Source: JBEIUL01 sp044356865
GTDB lineage: Bacteria; Planctomycetota; Phycisphaerae; Phycisphaerales; SM1A02
NCBI GenBank assembly: GCA_044356865.1
Contig: JBIKVN010000213.1
Location: 1 to 5,713 of the forward strand
Direction of reading: 5' to 3'
Length of the DNA stretch: 5,713 nt
The notes under the pieces were generated by a model, which was given only the letters and a program-made list of their open reading frames with translations, ran no database searches and was not told where the DNA came from. Position numbers and translations under genes: made by a program. Numbering within the stretch: the first letter of the stretch is position 1; each line of letters opens with the position of its first letter. Below are positions 1 through 5,713 of this stretch, piece by piece.

Positions 1-446
1 CGATCCGGGAGCTCGTCGACGAGATGGTCCGGGTCATGCGCGAGGAGGAGGGGGCCGGCCTGGCCGCCCCGCAGGTCGGCGCGAGCCTGCGGATCTTCGT
101 GGTCGAGGCCCGCGAGGCCCGCGACGGTGATCCGGGCCTGCCGCTCGGGGTCTATGTCAACCCCCGATTCGAGCGTCTCGAGGGGGGCGTCGAACCGATG
201 GACGAGGGCTGCCTGAGCTTGCCGGGGATCGAGGTCGAGGTCCGTCGCCCGCCGTTCGCCGCCATCGTCGCGACCGACCTCGAGGGACGGGAGTTCCGGC
301 TCGAGAGTTCGGCCATGCTCGCCCGGATCTGGCAGCACGAGTACGACCATCTCGAGGGCACGCTCATCGTCGATCGCATGGGGCCGCTCGACCGGATCGC
401 CAACCGCCGGGCGATCAAGGCCCTCCGCGAGGCCGCGGAGGCCTGA
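1..446 (+). CDS. def: Peptide deformylase, 5'-truncated by window edge
   Basis: This enzyme removes the formyl group from the N-terminal formyl-methionine of newly made proteins in the cytoplasm, using a bound Fe/Zn ion. All three family motifs are present: GAGLAAPQVG (codons from 51), EGCLS with the metal-binding Cys codon at 210-212, and QHEYDHLEG with the first metal-binding His codon at 336-338 and the catalytic Glu next to it. The open frame runs to the left edge (first full codon at base 3, reading IRELVDEM), so the ATG at 24 is internal and not the start. By comparison with E. coli Def, about 28 N-terminal residues are missing. A short charged tail after the HExxH helix (LDRIANRRAIKALREAAEA) ends the protein. 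The stop TGA at 444-446 shares its last base with the fmt ATG, the usual def-fmt pairing. Function is secure; only the N-terminus is unseen. Confidence 0.97.
   Translation, partial: IRELVDEMVRVMREEEGAGLAAPQVGASLRIFVVEAREARDGDPGLPLGVYVNPRFERLEGGVEPMDEGCLSLPGIEVEVRRPPFAAIVATDLEGREFRLESSAMLARIWQHEYDHLEGTLIVDRMGPLDRIANRRAIKALREAAEA
437..441 (+). promoter_or_regulatory. Ribosome binding site of fmt
   Basis: GGAGG lies inside the last def codons, four bases before the fmt ATG at 446. The spacing is a little short, but the match is strong. With the one-base stop/start overlap it suggests that ribosomes ending def restart on fmt. Confidence 0.6.
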
Positions 447-1378
447 TGCGGATCGCCTTCCTCGGGTCGGGGGCGTTCGGGCTGCCGACGCTCGAGGCGC
501 TGCTCGCCTCGGGCGACGAGGTCGTCCTCGTCATCAGCCAGCCCGACCGCCCGGCGGGGCGCGGCCTGAAGGATCGCCCGACGCCGGTCGCCGAGGTCGC
601 GATCGCCCGCGGGCTTCCGTTGCGGCGGCCGGCGGATGTCAACCGGGCGGAGGAGGTCGCGGCGATCGACGCGGCGCGGCCCGACGCCCTCGTCATCGTG
701 GCCTTCGGGCAGAAGATCTCGCCGGCGGTGCTCGGTTCGCGATTCGCGATCAACCTGCACGGGTCGCTCCTGCCGAGGTGGCGGGGGGCGGCGCCGATCC
801 AGCGGGCGATCGAGGCGGGGGATGCGGAAACGGGCGTGTGCGTGATCTCGATCGCCGAGCGGATGGACGCAGGCGTCGTCTACCGGTCGGCCGCGACGCC
901 GATCGACCGGCTCGAGACCGCCGAGGAATTGCACGATCGCCTTGCGGCGCTCGGGCCTTCCGTGGTGCTGCCGACGCTGGAGGAGTTCCGGCTCGGAATC
1001 CTCGCGCCCGCCGCCCAGGACGAGTCGCTCGTGACCCGCGCCCGCAAGATCGGCCGCGGCGACACGAGGGTCGACCCGGCGTCGATGTCGGCCGAGGCGA
1101 TCCGGCGGAAAGTGCATGCGTTCGCGCCGAAGCCGGGGTGCGAGGTCCGGATCGGGGCGGTGCGGGTGAAGTTGCTGCGGGTGCGTGAAGGGTCGGCGGC
1201 GTCCGGATCCGCGGGAACGCTGGCCGAGGACGGTTCGATCGCCTGCGCCGCGGGTTCGCTCGTCCCGATCGAGGTGCAGCCCGCGGGCGGCCGGCCGATG
1301 CGCTGGGAGGAGTTCCTCCGCGGGGCCCGCGCTGCGGCGGGGACCCCGGTCGAGCCGATGGCGGGGGAGTCGTCCTGA
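446..1378 (+). CDS. fmt: Methionyl-tRNA formyltransferase
   Basis: Fmt transfers a formyl group from 10-formyltetrahydrofolate to the amino group of Met on initiator tRNA, preparing it for bacterial translation initiation. The 310-residue product has normal length (E. coli about 315). The N-terminal Rossmann-like domain carries the tRNA-recognition loop SQPDRPAGRG (31-40) and the catalytic signature INLHGSLLPRWRGAAPIQR (102-120). Catalytic residues expected from E. coli Asn106, His108 and Asp144 are present as Asn103, His105 and Asp141 (in ERMDAG). QDESLVTRARKI (191-202) and the FAPKPG segment (226-231) lead into the C-terminal OB-fold domain, which ends near QPAGGRPMRWEEFL. The family's common ID-W after the KI segment reads VDP here, a minor variation. 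The gene overlaps def by one base and stops one base before the GTG of the next gene, so it is almost certainly cotranscribed with both. The product is the substrate-side partner of Def. Confidence 0.97.
   Translation: MRIAFLGSGAFGLPTLEALLASGDEVVLVISQPDRPAGRGLKDRPTPVAEVAIARGLPLRRPADVNRAEEVAAIDAARPDALVIVAFGQKISPAVLGSRFAINLHGSLLPRWRGAAPIQRAIEAGDAETGVCVISIAERMDAGVVYRSAATPIDRLETAEELHDRLAALGPSVVLPTLEEFRLGILAPAAQDESLVTRARKIGRGDTRVDPASMSAEAIRRKVHAFAPKPGCEVRIGAVRVKLLRVREGSAASGSAGTLAEDGSIACAAGSLVPIEVQPAGGRPMRWEEFLRGARAAAGTPVEPMAGESS
1363..1369 (+). promoter_or_regulatory. Ribosome binding site deciding the GTG start at 1380
   Basis: GGGGGAG lies in the last fmt codons, ten bases before GTG 1380. It supports initiation at this GTG. 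An upstream in-frame ATG at 1185 would put 65 codons inside fmt. The next in-frame ATG, at 1566, would discard the first 62 residues. Confidence 0.5.
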
Positions 1379-1379
1379 C

Positions 1380-1952
1380 GTGGGCCTCTATCGTTCCGGC
1401 ATCCGACCCTTGCTGCGACTCGTCCAGCTGCTGCTCTTCCCGTCCGAACCGGTCGCGGCGGCGCCCGAGGCCGCGGTCGTCCGGCGGCGACCTGGAGTCA
1501 AGGCGAAGCCGAAGGCCCGGCGGCCCTCGCCGCGGGCCGAGGCCTACGACGCCGTCGTCGCCGAGATGAAGCACGCGTACGGATTCCGCGTGCGGCGATG
1601 GCGCCGCTCGATGTCGGGGTGCGCTTGGGAACTGCGGTTCCGCGACGGCCGCGTGCAGCGGATGCTCGAGAGCCCGTATCCGAAGAGCCCGCTGAGCTGC
1701 GCGATCTTCCTGCACGAGGTCGGCCACCACGCGATCGGCCTCGGCGCGGTCCGGCCGCGCTGCCTCGAGGAGTTGCGGGCCTGGGAATGGTCGTTCGCCG
1801 CGATGGAGGCCCGCGGGCTCGAGATCGACGATCGCACGCGGGATCGATTCCGGCGCAGCATGGAGTACGCGGTCGCGAAGGCGACGCGGCGGGGCATCGC
1901 GAGGTTGCCCGGGGAACTGCGGGCGTTCCTGCCCGCGGCCGCGCGGGCGTGA
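1380..1952 (+). CDS. HExxH zincin-like protein of unknown function, possibly ImmA/IrrE-like
   Basis: I do not recognise a named gene. With the GTG start the product has 190 residues. Residues 8-20 (IRPLLRLVQLLLF) are hydrophobic with arginines and look more like an amphipathic helix than a signal peptide. A Pro/Ala/Arg/Lys-rich linker follows (about 21-53), then an alpha/beta region with YDAVVAEM (56-63) and SGCAWELRFRDG (79-90). The core is AIFLHEVGHHAIGL (108-121), a zinc-protease HExxH motif with His112, Glu113 and His116 (codon 112 at 1713-1715). Downstream, E131-L-R-A-W-E-W-S resembles the ExxA-x-x-[FW]-[AS] helix that supplies the third zinc ligand in ImmA/IrrE-type gluzincins, so Glu131 is the likely ligand (inference). 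The C-terminus (150-185) is basic and helical. The gene sits between fmt and queA with gaps of one and seven bases, so it shares their operon. No helix-turn-helix domain or antitoxin partner is seen. Protease activity and substrate are unproven. Confidence 0.75.
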   Translation: MGLYRSGIRPLLRLVQLLLFPSEPVAAAPEAAVVRRRPGVKAKPKARRPSPRAEAYDAVVAEMKHAYGFRVRRWRRSMSGCAWELRFRDGRVQRMLESPYPKSPLSCAIFLHEVGHHAIGLGAVRPRCLEELRAWEWSFAAMEARGLEIDDRTRDRFRRSMEYAVAKATRRGIARLPGELRAFLPAAARA

Positions 1953-1954
1953 GG
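1951..1954 (+). promoter_or_regulatory. Ribosome binding site of queA
   Basis: GAGG, overlapping the TGA stop of the zincin gene, lies five bases before the queA ATG at 1960. It fixes the queA start and suggests that translation is coupled to the gene before it. Confidence 0.6.
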
Positions 1955-1959
1955 TCGCG

Positions 1960-3069
1960 ATGCGCACCGACGAGCTCGACTATCCGCTCGACGAGTCGCT
2001 GGTCGCGACGCATCCGGCCGAGCCGCGGGAATCCGCCCGGCTGATGGTCGTCTCGCGGGCGTCGGGCGAGGTCGAGCACGCGACCGTCGGGGACCTGCCG
2101 CGGTTCCTCCGGGCCGGCGACGCGATGGTCGTGAACGCGACGCGGGTGATTCCCGCCCGGATCAAGGCCCGGCGGGCGACCGGGGCCCGCGTCGACGGGC
2201 TCCTCGTCGAGCCGCGCAGCGAGCTCGGGGCGGGCGGATGGTTCGCGCTGTTGCGCAACGCGAAGAAGACCGGGCCGGGCGAACGCCTGTCCCTCGAGAC
2301 GCCGATGCCGACCGGCGAGGCGTCGCTCGAGATCGTCGCTCGCGAGGCCGAGGGGTATCTCGTGCGGCTCGGGGCTGCGGTCGAGGCGGTCGGCTGGACG
2401 CCGCTTCCGCCCTACATCCTGAAGGCCCGCGGGCCGGGGGGCGAGGCCGAGAGCGCCACGGCCGAGGCCCGCGACCGCCGCGACTACCAGACGAGTTTCG
2501 CGGTCGCCGCCCCGCGGCTCGGCGGCAGCGTCGCGGCGCCGACGGCGGGGCTGCACCTGACGGGGTCCCTGCGCACGGAGCTCGTGGCCCGCGGCGTAGG
2601 GGAGATTCCCGTCGAGCTCGAAGTCGGGCTCGGGACCTTCAAGCCCGTCGAGACCGAGCGCATCGAGGACCATCCGATGCACCGGGAACGGTGTCTCGTG
2701 CCCACGACCTCGCGAGTCGCGCTGGCCGACGCCCTCGCGGCCCGGGCCGCCGGCCGCGGCCGGATCGTCGCGGTCGGCACGACGTCGGTGCGGACGCTCG
2801 AATCGATGCCCGATGCTGACGCGGCGCCCGGAGGCGACCTCGCCTGGGACACCCGGCTCCTGATCACGCCCGGCTTCCGCTTCCGCCGCGTCGACGCGAT
2901 CCTCACGAACTTCCACCTGCCGCGCTCGACGCTGCTGGCGCTGGTCGCGGCGTTCCTCTCCGAGGATCCGGCGCGGGCCGTCGAGCGGCTCCACGAGCTC
3001 TACTCGATCGCGCGGCGCGATCGCTACCGCCACTACAGCTTCGGCGACGCGATGCTCGTCCTGCCGTGA
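1960..3069 (+). CDS. queA: S-adenosylmethionine:tRNA ribosyltransferase-isomerase
   Basis: QueA transfers and isomerises the ribosyl part of S-adenosylmethionine onto 7-aminomethyl-7-deazaguanine in tRNA, forming epoxyqueuosine at wobble position 34 of GUN-anticodon tRNAs (Asp, Asn, His, Tyr). The 369-residue product is complete and of family length. Hallmarks in order: ELDYPLDESLVATHPAEPRE near the N-terminus, NATRVIPARIKA (59-70), DYQTSFA (175-181), GSVAAPTAGLHLT (189-201), VELEVGLGTFKPV (218-230), EDHPMHRE (236-243), GTTSVRTLES (273-282), TNFHLPRSTLL (316-326) and the terminal YRHYSFGDAMLVLP. The usual Asn-Asp-Thr-Arg near residue 60 reads Asn-Ala-Thr-Arg here, a small change of unknown effect. 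The gene is last in its operon and its stop lies four bases from the stop of the opposing symporter gene. No other queuosine genes (tgt, queC-F, queG/queH) are in the window. Confidence 0.97.
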   Translation: MRTDELDYPLDESLVATHPAEPRESARLMVVSRASGEVEHATVGDLPRFLRAGDAMVVNATRVIPARIKARRATGARVDGLLVEPRSELGAGGWFALLRNAKKTGPGERLSLETPMPTGEASLEIVAREAEGYLVRLGAAVEAVGWTPLPPYILKARGPGGEAESATAEARDRRDYQTSFAVAAPRLGGSVAAPTAGLHLTGSLRTELVARGVGEIPVELEVGLGTFKPVETERIEDHPMHRERCLVPTTSRVALADALAARAAGRGRIVAVGTTSVRTLESMPDADAAPGGDLAWDTRLLITPGFRFRRVDAILTNFHLPRSTLLALVAAFLSEDPARAVERLHELYSIARRDRYRHYSFGDAMLVLP

Positions 3070-3073
3070 AGGC

Positions 3074-4393
3074 TCAGTCCGGCGAGAGCCGCGTCACGAC
3101 CTTGGCGGCCACGCAATCCCCGTAGACGTTCACCGCGGTCCGGCACATGTCGAGGACGCGGTCGACGCCGATGATCACGCCGATCGCCGCGACGGGCAGC
3201 GTCTCCTGGCCGCGGGCCGCGAGCAGGCCGTTCACCGCGGTCACCACGAGGACCATCGTCACGAGCCCAGCGCTCGGTATCCCGGCCGCCCCGATCGCCG
3301 CGACCGTCGCGGTGATCGCGACGATCGCCATCTCGCCCGTCGTGAGGTCGATGCCGAAGAGCTGGCACAGGAAGATGACCGCGACCGCCTCGTAGAGGGC
3401 GGTGCCGTCCATGTTCACCGTCGCCCCGAGCGGCACCGCGAAGCCGGTCGCCGAACGCGAGCAGCCGCCGTCGCGGACGCACGCGTCGAGCGTCACCGGA
3501 AGCGTCGCGTTGCTCGAGCTCGTGCCGAGGGCGGTCAGCAGCGGCCGTCGCATCGCGAGCAGGTATCGGTAGGGGTTCCCGCCGCCGCAGAGGACCTGCA
3601 TGATCGGCAGCACCACGAGCAGCTGGAACGCGAGCCCGCCGAGCACGATGAGCATGTACCCCGCGAGCGGCCCGCCGAGCGAGGCCAGGCCCGCCTTCGA
3701 GACGGTCGCGGCGGTCACGAGGAAGACGCCGAGCGGCAGGAGGAAGAGGATCCAGCCGACGATCTTCATGAGGACCGCGAGCGCCGCCTCAAGCAGCTCG
3801 ACCAGGCCGCGGCCGCGGTCGCGCACGGCAAGGATGCCCGCCCCGAGGATGACCGCCGCGACGATCACCCCGAGCGTGTTTCCCGCCACCGCGTCGGACA
3901 GGACGTTGCGCGGGATCGCCTGCCGCAGGATCGACATCGCGGCGCCCCAGGCCCCGAGCCCGGCCCCCTCGTCGATGCGGGCCTTTCGGGTCGCGTCGGC
4001 CGCGAAATCGGCCGCCCCGCCCGCCTTGAGGTTCTCGACGATCGCGGGGTCGAGCCCCTCGCCGGGCCGGAACGTCGCGACGAGCGTCGCCCCGACCGTC
4101 GCGGCCAGCAGCATGCTCGTCAGGTAGAACGCGAGCGTCGCCGCCCCGAGCTTCCCGAGATTCTTCGGCTCGCCCACGCCGGTCACGCCCACGATGACCG
4201 AGAGGAAGACGAGCGGGATCGAGACCGCGACGAGCGGGCGGATCAGGACCAGCTCGCCGAGGTCGCCGAGGAAAGAGGGCGGGGCGGCGCCCGGGGCGAG
4301 CCCGCGGTAGATCCACTCGCCGACCGCGGCCCCGAGGACGAGCGCGACCAGCACGAACGCCGTCAGCCGGTGCTCGCGCCCGGTCTCGCTCAC
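3074..4393 (-). CDS. SDF/DAACS-family cation:acidic amino acid or dicarboxylate symporter
   Basis: This inner-membrane carrier should import glutamate, aspartate or C4-dicarboxylates using Na+ and/or H+ gradients. The GTG start gives 439 residues, normal for the family, with hydrophobic segments near 11-30, 44-72, 82-108, 144-190, 203-232 and 243-268. The transport core follows: hairpin 1 with GTSSSNATLP (290-299), TM7 with NMDGTALYE (327-335), hairpin 2 with GAAGIPSAGLVTM (368-380), and TM8 reading D411-RVL-D415-MC-R418-T419-AV-N422-VYG-D426. These align with GltPh Asp390, Asp394, Arg397, Thr398, Asn401 and Asp405; retained Arg418 argues for an acidic substrate. Glu335 occupies the EAAT proton-carrier position, which is Gln in GltPh. 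A longer open frame continues upstream, but only as aspS read out of frame. GTG overlaps the aspS stop (GTGA, 4390-4393), so the two are probably coupled. Exact substrate and cation cannot be decided, so gltP, gltT and dctA are not assigned. Confidence 0.93.
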   Translation of the reverse strand: MSETGREHRLTAFVLVALVLGAAVGEWIYRGLAPGAAPPSFLGDLGELVLIRPLVAVSIPLVFLSVIVGVTGVGEPKNLGKLGAATLAFYLTSMLLAATVGATLVATFRPGEGLDPAIVENLKAGGAADFAADATRKARIDEGAGLGAWGAAMSILRQAIPRNVLSDAVAGNTLGVIVAAVILGAGILAVRDRGRGLVELLEAALAVLMKIVGWILFLLPLGVFLVTAATVSKAGLASLGGPLAGYMLIVLGGLAFQLLVVLPIMQVLCGGGNPYRYLLAMRRPLLTALGTSSSNATLPVTLDACVRDGGCSRSATGFAVPLGATVNMDGTALYEAVAVIFLCQLFGIDLTTGEMAIVAITATVAAIGAAGIPSAGLVTMVLVVTAVNGLLAARGQETLPVAAIGVIIGVDRVLDMCRTAVNVYGDCVAAKVVTRLSPD

Positions 4394-5713
4394 GCCTTCG
4401 CCTCGACCGGCACCGACCGCACCCGCAGCTCCTCGAGCTGGCTCGCGTCGACCGGGCCCGGGGCCTCGGTCATGAGGTCGGCGCCCGACTGGGTCTTGGG
4501 GAACGCGATGACGTCGCGGATGTTGTCGGTCCCGACCGCGTGCATCACGAGACGGTCGAGCCCGAACGCGATGCCGCCGTGCGGCGGGGCGCCGTAGCGG
4601 AGGGCGTCGAGGAGGAACCCGAACTTGACCTTCGCGTCCTCGTCGGTCAGGCCGATGAGCGAGAAGACCTTCTTCTGGATCTCGGGCCGGTGGATGCGGA
4701 TCGAGCCGCCGCCGATCTCGCTGCCGTTCAGCACGAGGTCGTAGCCGGCCGAGAGGCAGGCGCCCGGATCGCTGTCGAGGATCCCGAACTGGTCGGGATT
4801 CGGGCTCGTGAACGGGTGGTGCAGGGCGACCCAGCGGCGGCCCTCCTCGTCCCACTCGAACATCGGGAAGTCGACGACCCAGAGGAAGTTCCACTTGCCC
4901 TCGGGGATCAGCCCGAGCTCGCGGCCGAGCCGCAGGCGCAGCTCGCCCATCGCCTTGGTCGCGATATCGCGGCGGTCGGCGGCGAACAGCACCGCGTCAC
5001 CCGGCTCGAGTCCGAGGCGGGAGATGAGCTCGTCCTTCACGGGCTCGAGGAACTTCGCGATGCCGGTCTCGAGGCCGTTCGCGGTGAGCTTCACGGTCGG
5101 CACGCCGCCGGCCTTGAACGTCTTGACCCACTCCGAGTAGGCGTCGGTCATCTTGCGGGTCAGCTTCTCGGCGCCGCCCGGCACGCGGATCGCCTTCACG
5201 CAGCCCGGCTTTCCGAGGTGCACCTTCTCGATCGCGTCCTTGAAGACCCCGAAGGTCGTCTTCGCCGCCAGGTCGCTCACGTCGACGATCTCGAGGCCGA
5301 ATCGCGTGTCGGGCCGGTCGATGCCGTAGCGGTCCATGGCCTCGGCGTAGGTCATCCGCGGGATCGAGCCGCCGGGGGCGATGTCGACGCCGAAGAGTTC
5401 CTTCCAGAGGGCCCGGGCGAAACCGGACATCATCGCGATGACGTCCTCGCGCTCGACGAAGCTCATCTCGAGGTCGATCTGCGTGAACTCGGCCTGGCGG
5501 TCGGCCCGCGGGTCCTCGTCGCGGAGGCACTTGCAGATCTGGAGGTACCGGTCGCAGCCGGCGACCATCAGGATCTGCTTGAAGAGCTGCGGGCTCTGCG
5601 GCAGGGCGTACCAGCTGCCGGGGTGGAGGCGGCTCGGCACGACGAAGTCGCGGGCGCCCTCCGGCGTCGAGCGGATCAGGAGAGGCGTCTCGATCTCGAG
5701 GAAGCCGTTCCCC
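4390..5713 (-). CDS. aspS: Aspartyl-tRNA synthetase, bacterial type, 5'-truncated by window edge
   Basis: AspRS is a class II synthetase that activates aspartate with ATP and attaches it to tRNA-Asp. The visible 440 residues begin in motif 1 (GFLEIETPLL, visible 3-12) and the frame stays open to the window edge, so the GTG at 5640 is internal. Next come STPEGARDF and QSPQLFKQ (39-46, binding-pocket loop), motif 2 RDEDPRADRQAEFTQ (from visible 64), the bacterial-specific GAD insertion (about 140-300, including NFLWVVDFPMFEWDEE), NGSEIGGGSIRIH (from 329), YGAPPHGGIAFGLDR with motif 3 Arg at visible 387, and TDNIRDVIAFPKTQSGADLM. Motif spacing matches E. coli AspRS closely, implying that about 150 N-terminal residues, the OB-fold anticodon-binding domain, are missing. 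Without that domain, Asp-only versus Asp/Asn (non-discriminating) specificity cannot be judged. The stop overlaps the downstream symporter start. Confidence 0.97.
   Translation of the reverse strand, partial: GNGFLEIETPLLIRSTPEGARDFVVPSRLHPGSWYALPQSPQLFKQILMVAGCDRYLQICKCLRDEDPRADRQAEFTQIDLEMSFVEREDVIAMMSGFARALWKELFGVDIAPGGSIPRMTYAEAMDRYGIDRPDTRFGLEIVDVSDLAAKTTFGVFKDAIEKVHLGKPGCVKAIRVPGGAEKLTRKMTDAYSEWVKTFKAGGVPTVKLTANGLETGIAKFLEPVKDELISRLGLEPGDAVLFAADRRDIATKAMGELRLRLGRELGLIPEGKWNFLWVVDFPMFEWDEEGRRWVALHHPFTSPNPDQFGILDSDPGACLSAGYDLVLNGSEIGGGSIRIHRPEIQKKVFSLIGLTDEDAKVKFGFLLDALRYGAPPHGGIAFGLDRLVMHAVGTDNIRDVIAFPKTQSGADLMTEAPGPVDASQLEELRVRSVPVEAKA
4401..4404 (-). promoter_or_regulatory. Ribosome binding site deciding the symporter GTG start
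   Basis: On the - strand GAGG lies seven bases before the GTG at 4393-4391, inside the last aspS codons. Together with the GTGA overlap and the position of TM1 (from about residue 11) it selects this start over sites inside aspS. Confidence 0.55.

Noticed and set aside
152..1117. - strand open frame (321 codons) opposite def and fmt
   Set aside because: It is antisense to two complete sets of family motifs, and its product is Arg/Asp/Pro-rich without domains.
1401..1440. Signal peptide or transmembrane anchor at the N-terminus of the zincin-like protein
   Set aside because: The hydrophobic run is only about 13 residues and contains an arginine. There is no clear cleavage site, so membrane anchoring cannot be supported.
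750..1967. Long - strand open frame (405 codons) opposite fmt and the zincin gene
   Set aside because: Composition is that of GC-rich shadow sequence, with no recognisable motif, and both + strand genes are well supported.
1498..3033. Long - strand open frame (511 codons) opposite the zincin gene and queA
   Set aside because: It is Arg/Pro/Gly-rich low-complexity sequence antisense to a clear queA. Such long antisense frames are expected at this GC content.
3071..3090. Possible hairpin GGCTC/GAGCC between the convergent genes
   Set aside because: The stem is only five base pairs with a ten-base loop and no T-run on either strand. Such pairs occur by chance in GC-rich DNA, so it was not called a terminator.
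4394..4894. Upstream extension of the symporter frame to a 606-residue protein
   Set aside because: The extra 167 residues are aspS read in another frame, rich in Arg and Pro. GTG 4393 has a GAGG and gives a normal family length.
1..5713. CRISPR arrays, tRNA/rRNA genes, insertion sequences, riboswitches, attachment sites or a defence/biosynthetic system
   Set aside because: I saw no repeats, RNA gene signatures or transposase motifs, and gaps between genes are at most seven bases, leaving no room for leader elements inside the window.

Overview
The window is 5.7 kb of very GC-rich, almost fully coding bacterial DNA (roughly 70% GC by eye, with codon third positions nearly all G or C). It holds six genes in two convergent blocks. 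Left block, + strand, 1-3069: peptide deformylase (def, 5' end cut off), methionyl-tRNA formyltransferase (fmt), a small HExxH zincin-like protein of unknown function, and queA for tRNA queuosine synthesis. Right block, - strand, 5713-3074: bacterial-type aspartyl-tRNA synthetase (aspS, 5' end cut off) followed by a sodium:dicarboxylate/amino acid symporter family (SDF/DAACS) gene. The two blocks meet stop to stop with four bases between them.

Spacing suggests two operons. In the left block def and fmt share one base (TGATG), the zincin gene starts one base after the fmt stop on a GTG, and queA follows seven bases later with its own GAGG. In the right block the aspS stop and symporter GTG overlap as GTGA. 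No promoter, terminator, RNA gene, repeat, mobile element or CRISPR array is visible. Both operon promoters must lie outside the window. No stretch over 300 bases lacks a gene; the longest gap between genes is seven bases.

The left block mostly serves formyl-methionine metabolism and tRNA: Fmt formylates the initiator Met-tRNA, Def removes the formyl group from new proteins, and QueA makes a wobble-base modification for tRNAs including tRNA-Asp. The right block charges tRNA-Asp and encodes a carrier that may import acidic amino acids or C4-dicarboxylates, so aspartate supply and use may be linked.

The organism cannot be named from sequence alone. High GC, the general look of the proteins and my recollection of zincin-like proteins of this kind in Planctomycetota suggest a planctomycete or a similarly GC-rich lineage; this is a weak inference. 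The content is mainly housekeeping. The least explained gene is the zincin-like protein at 1380-1952. I see no evidence for a defence system, biosynthetic cluster or other new multi-gene system.
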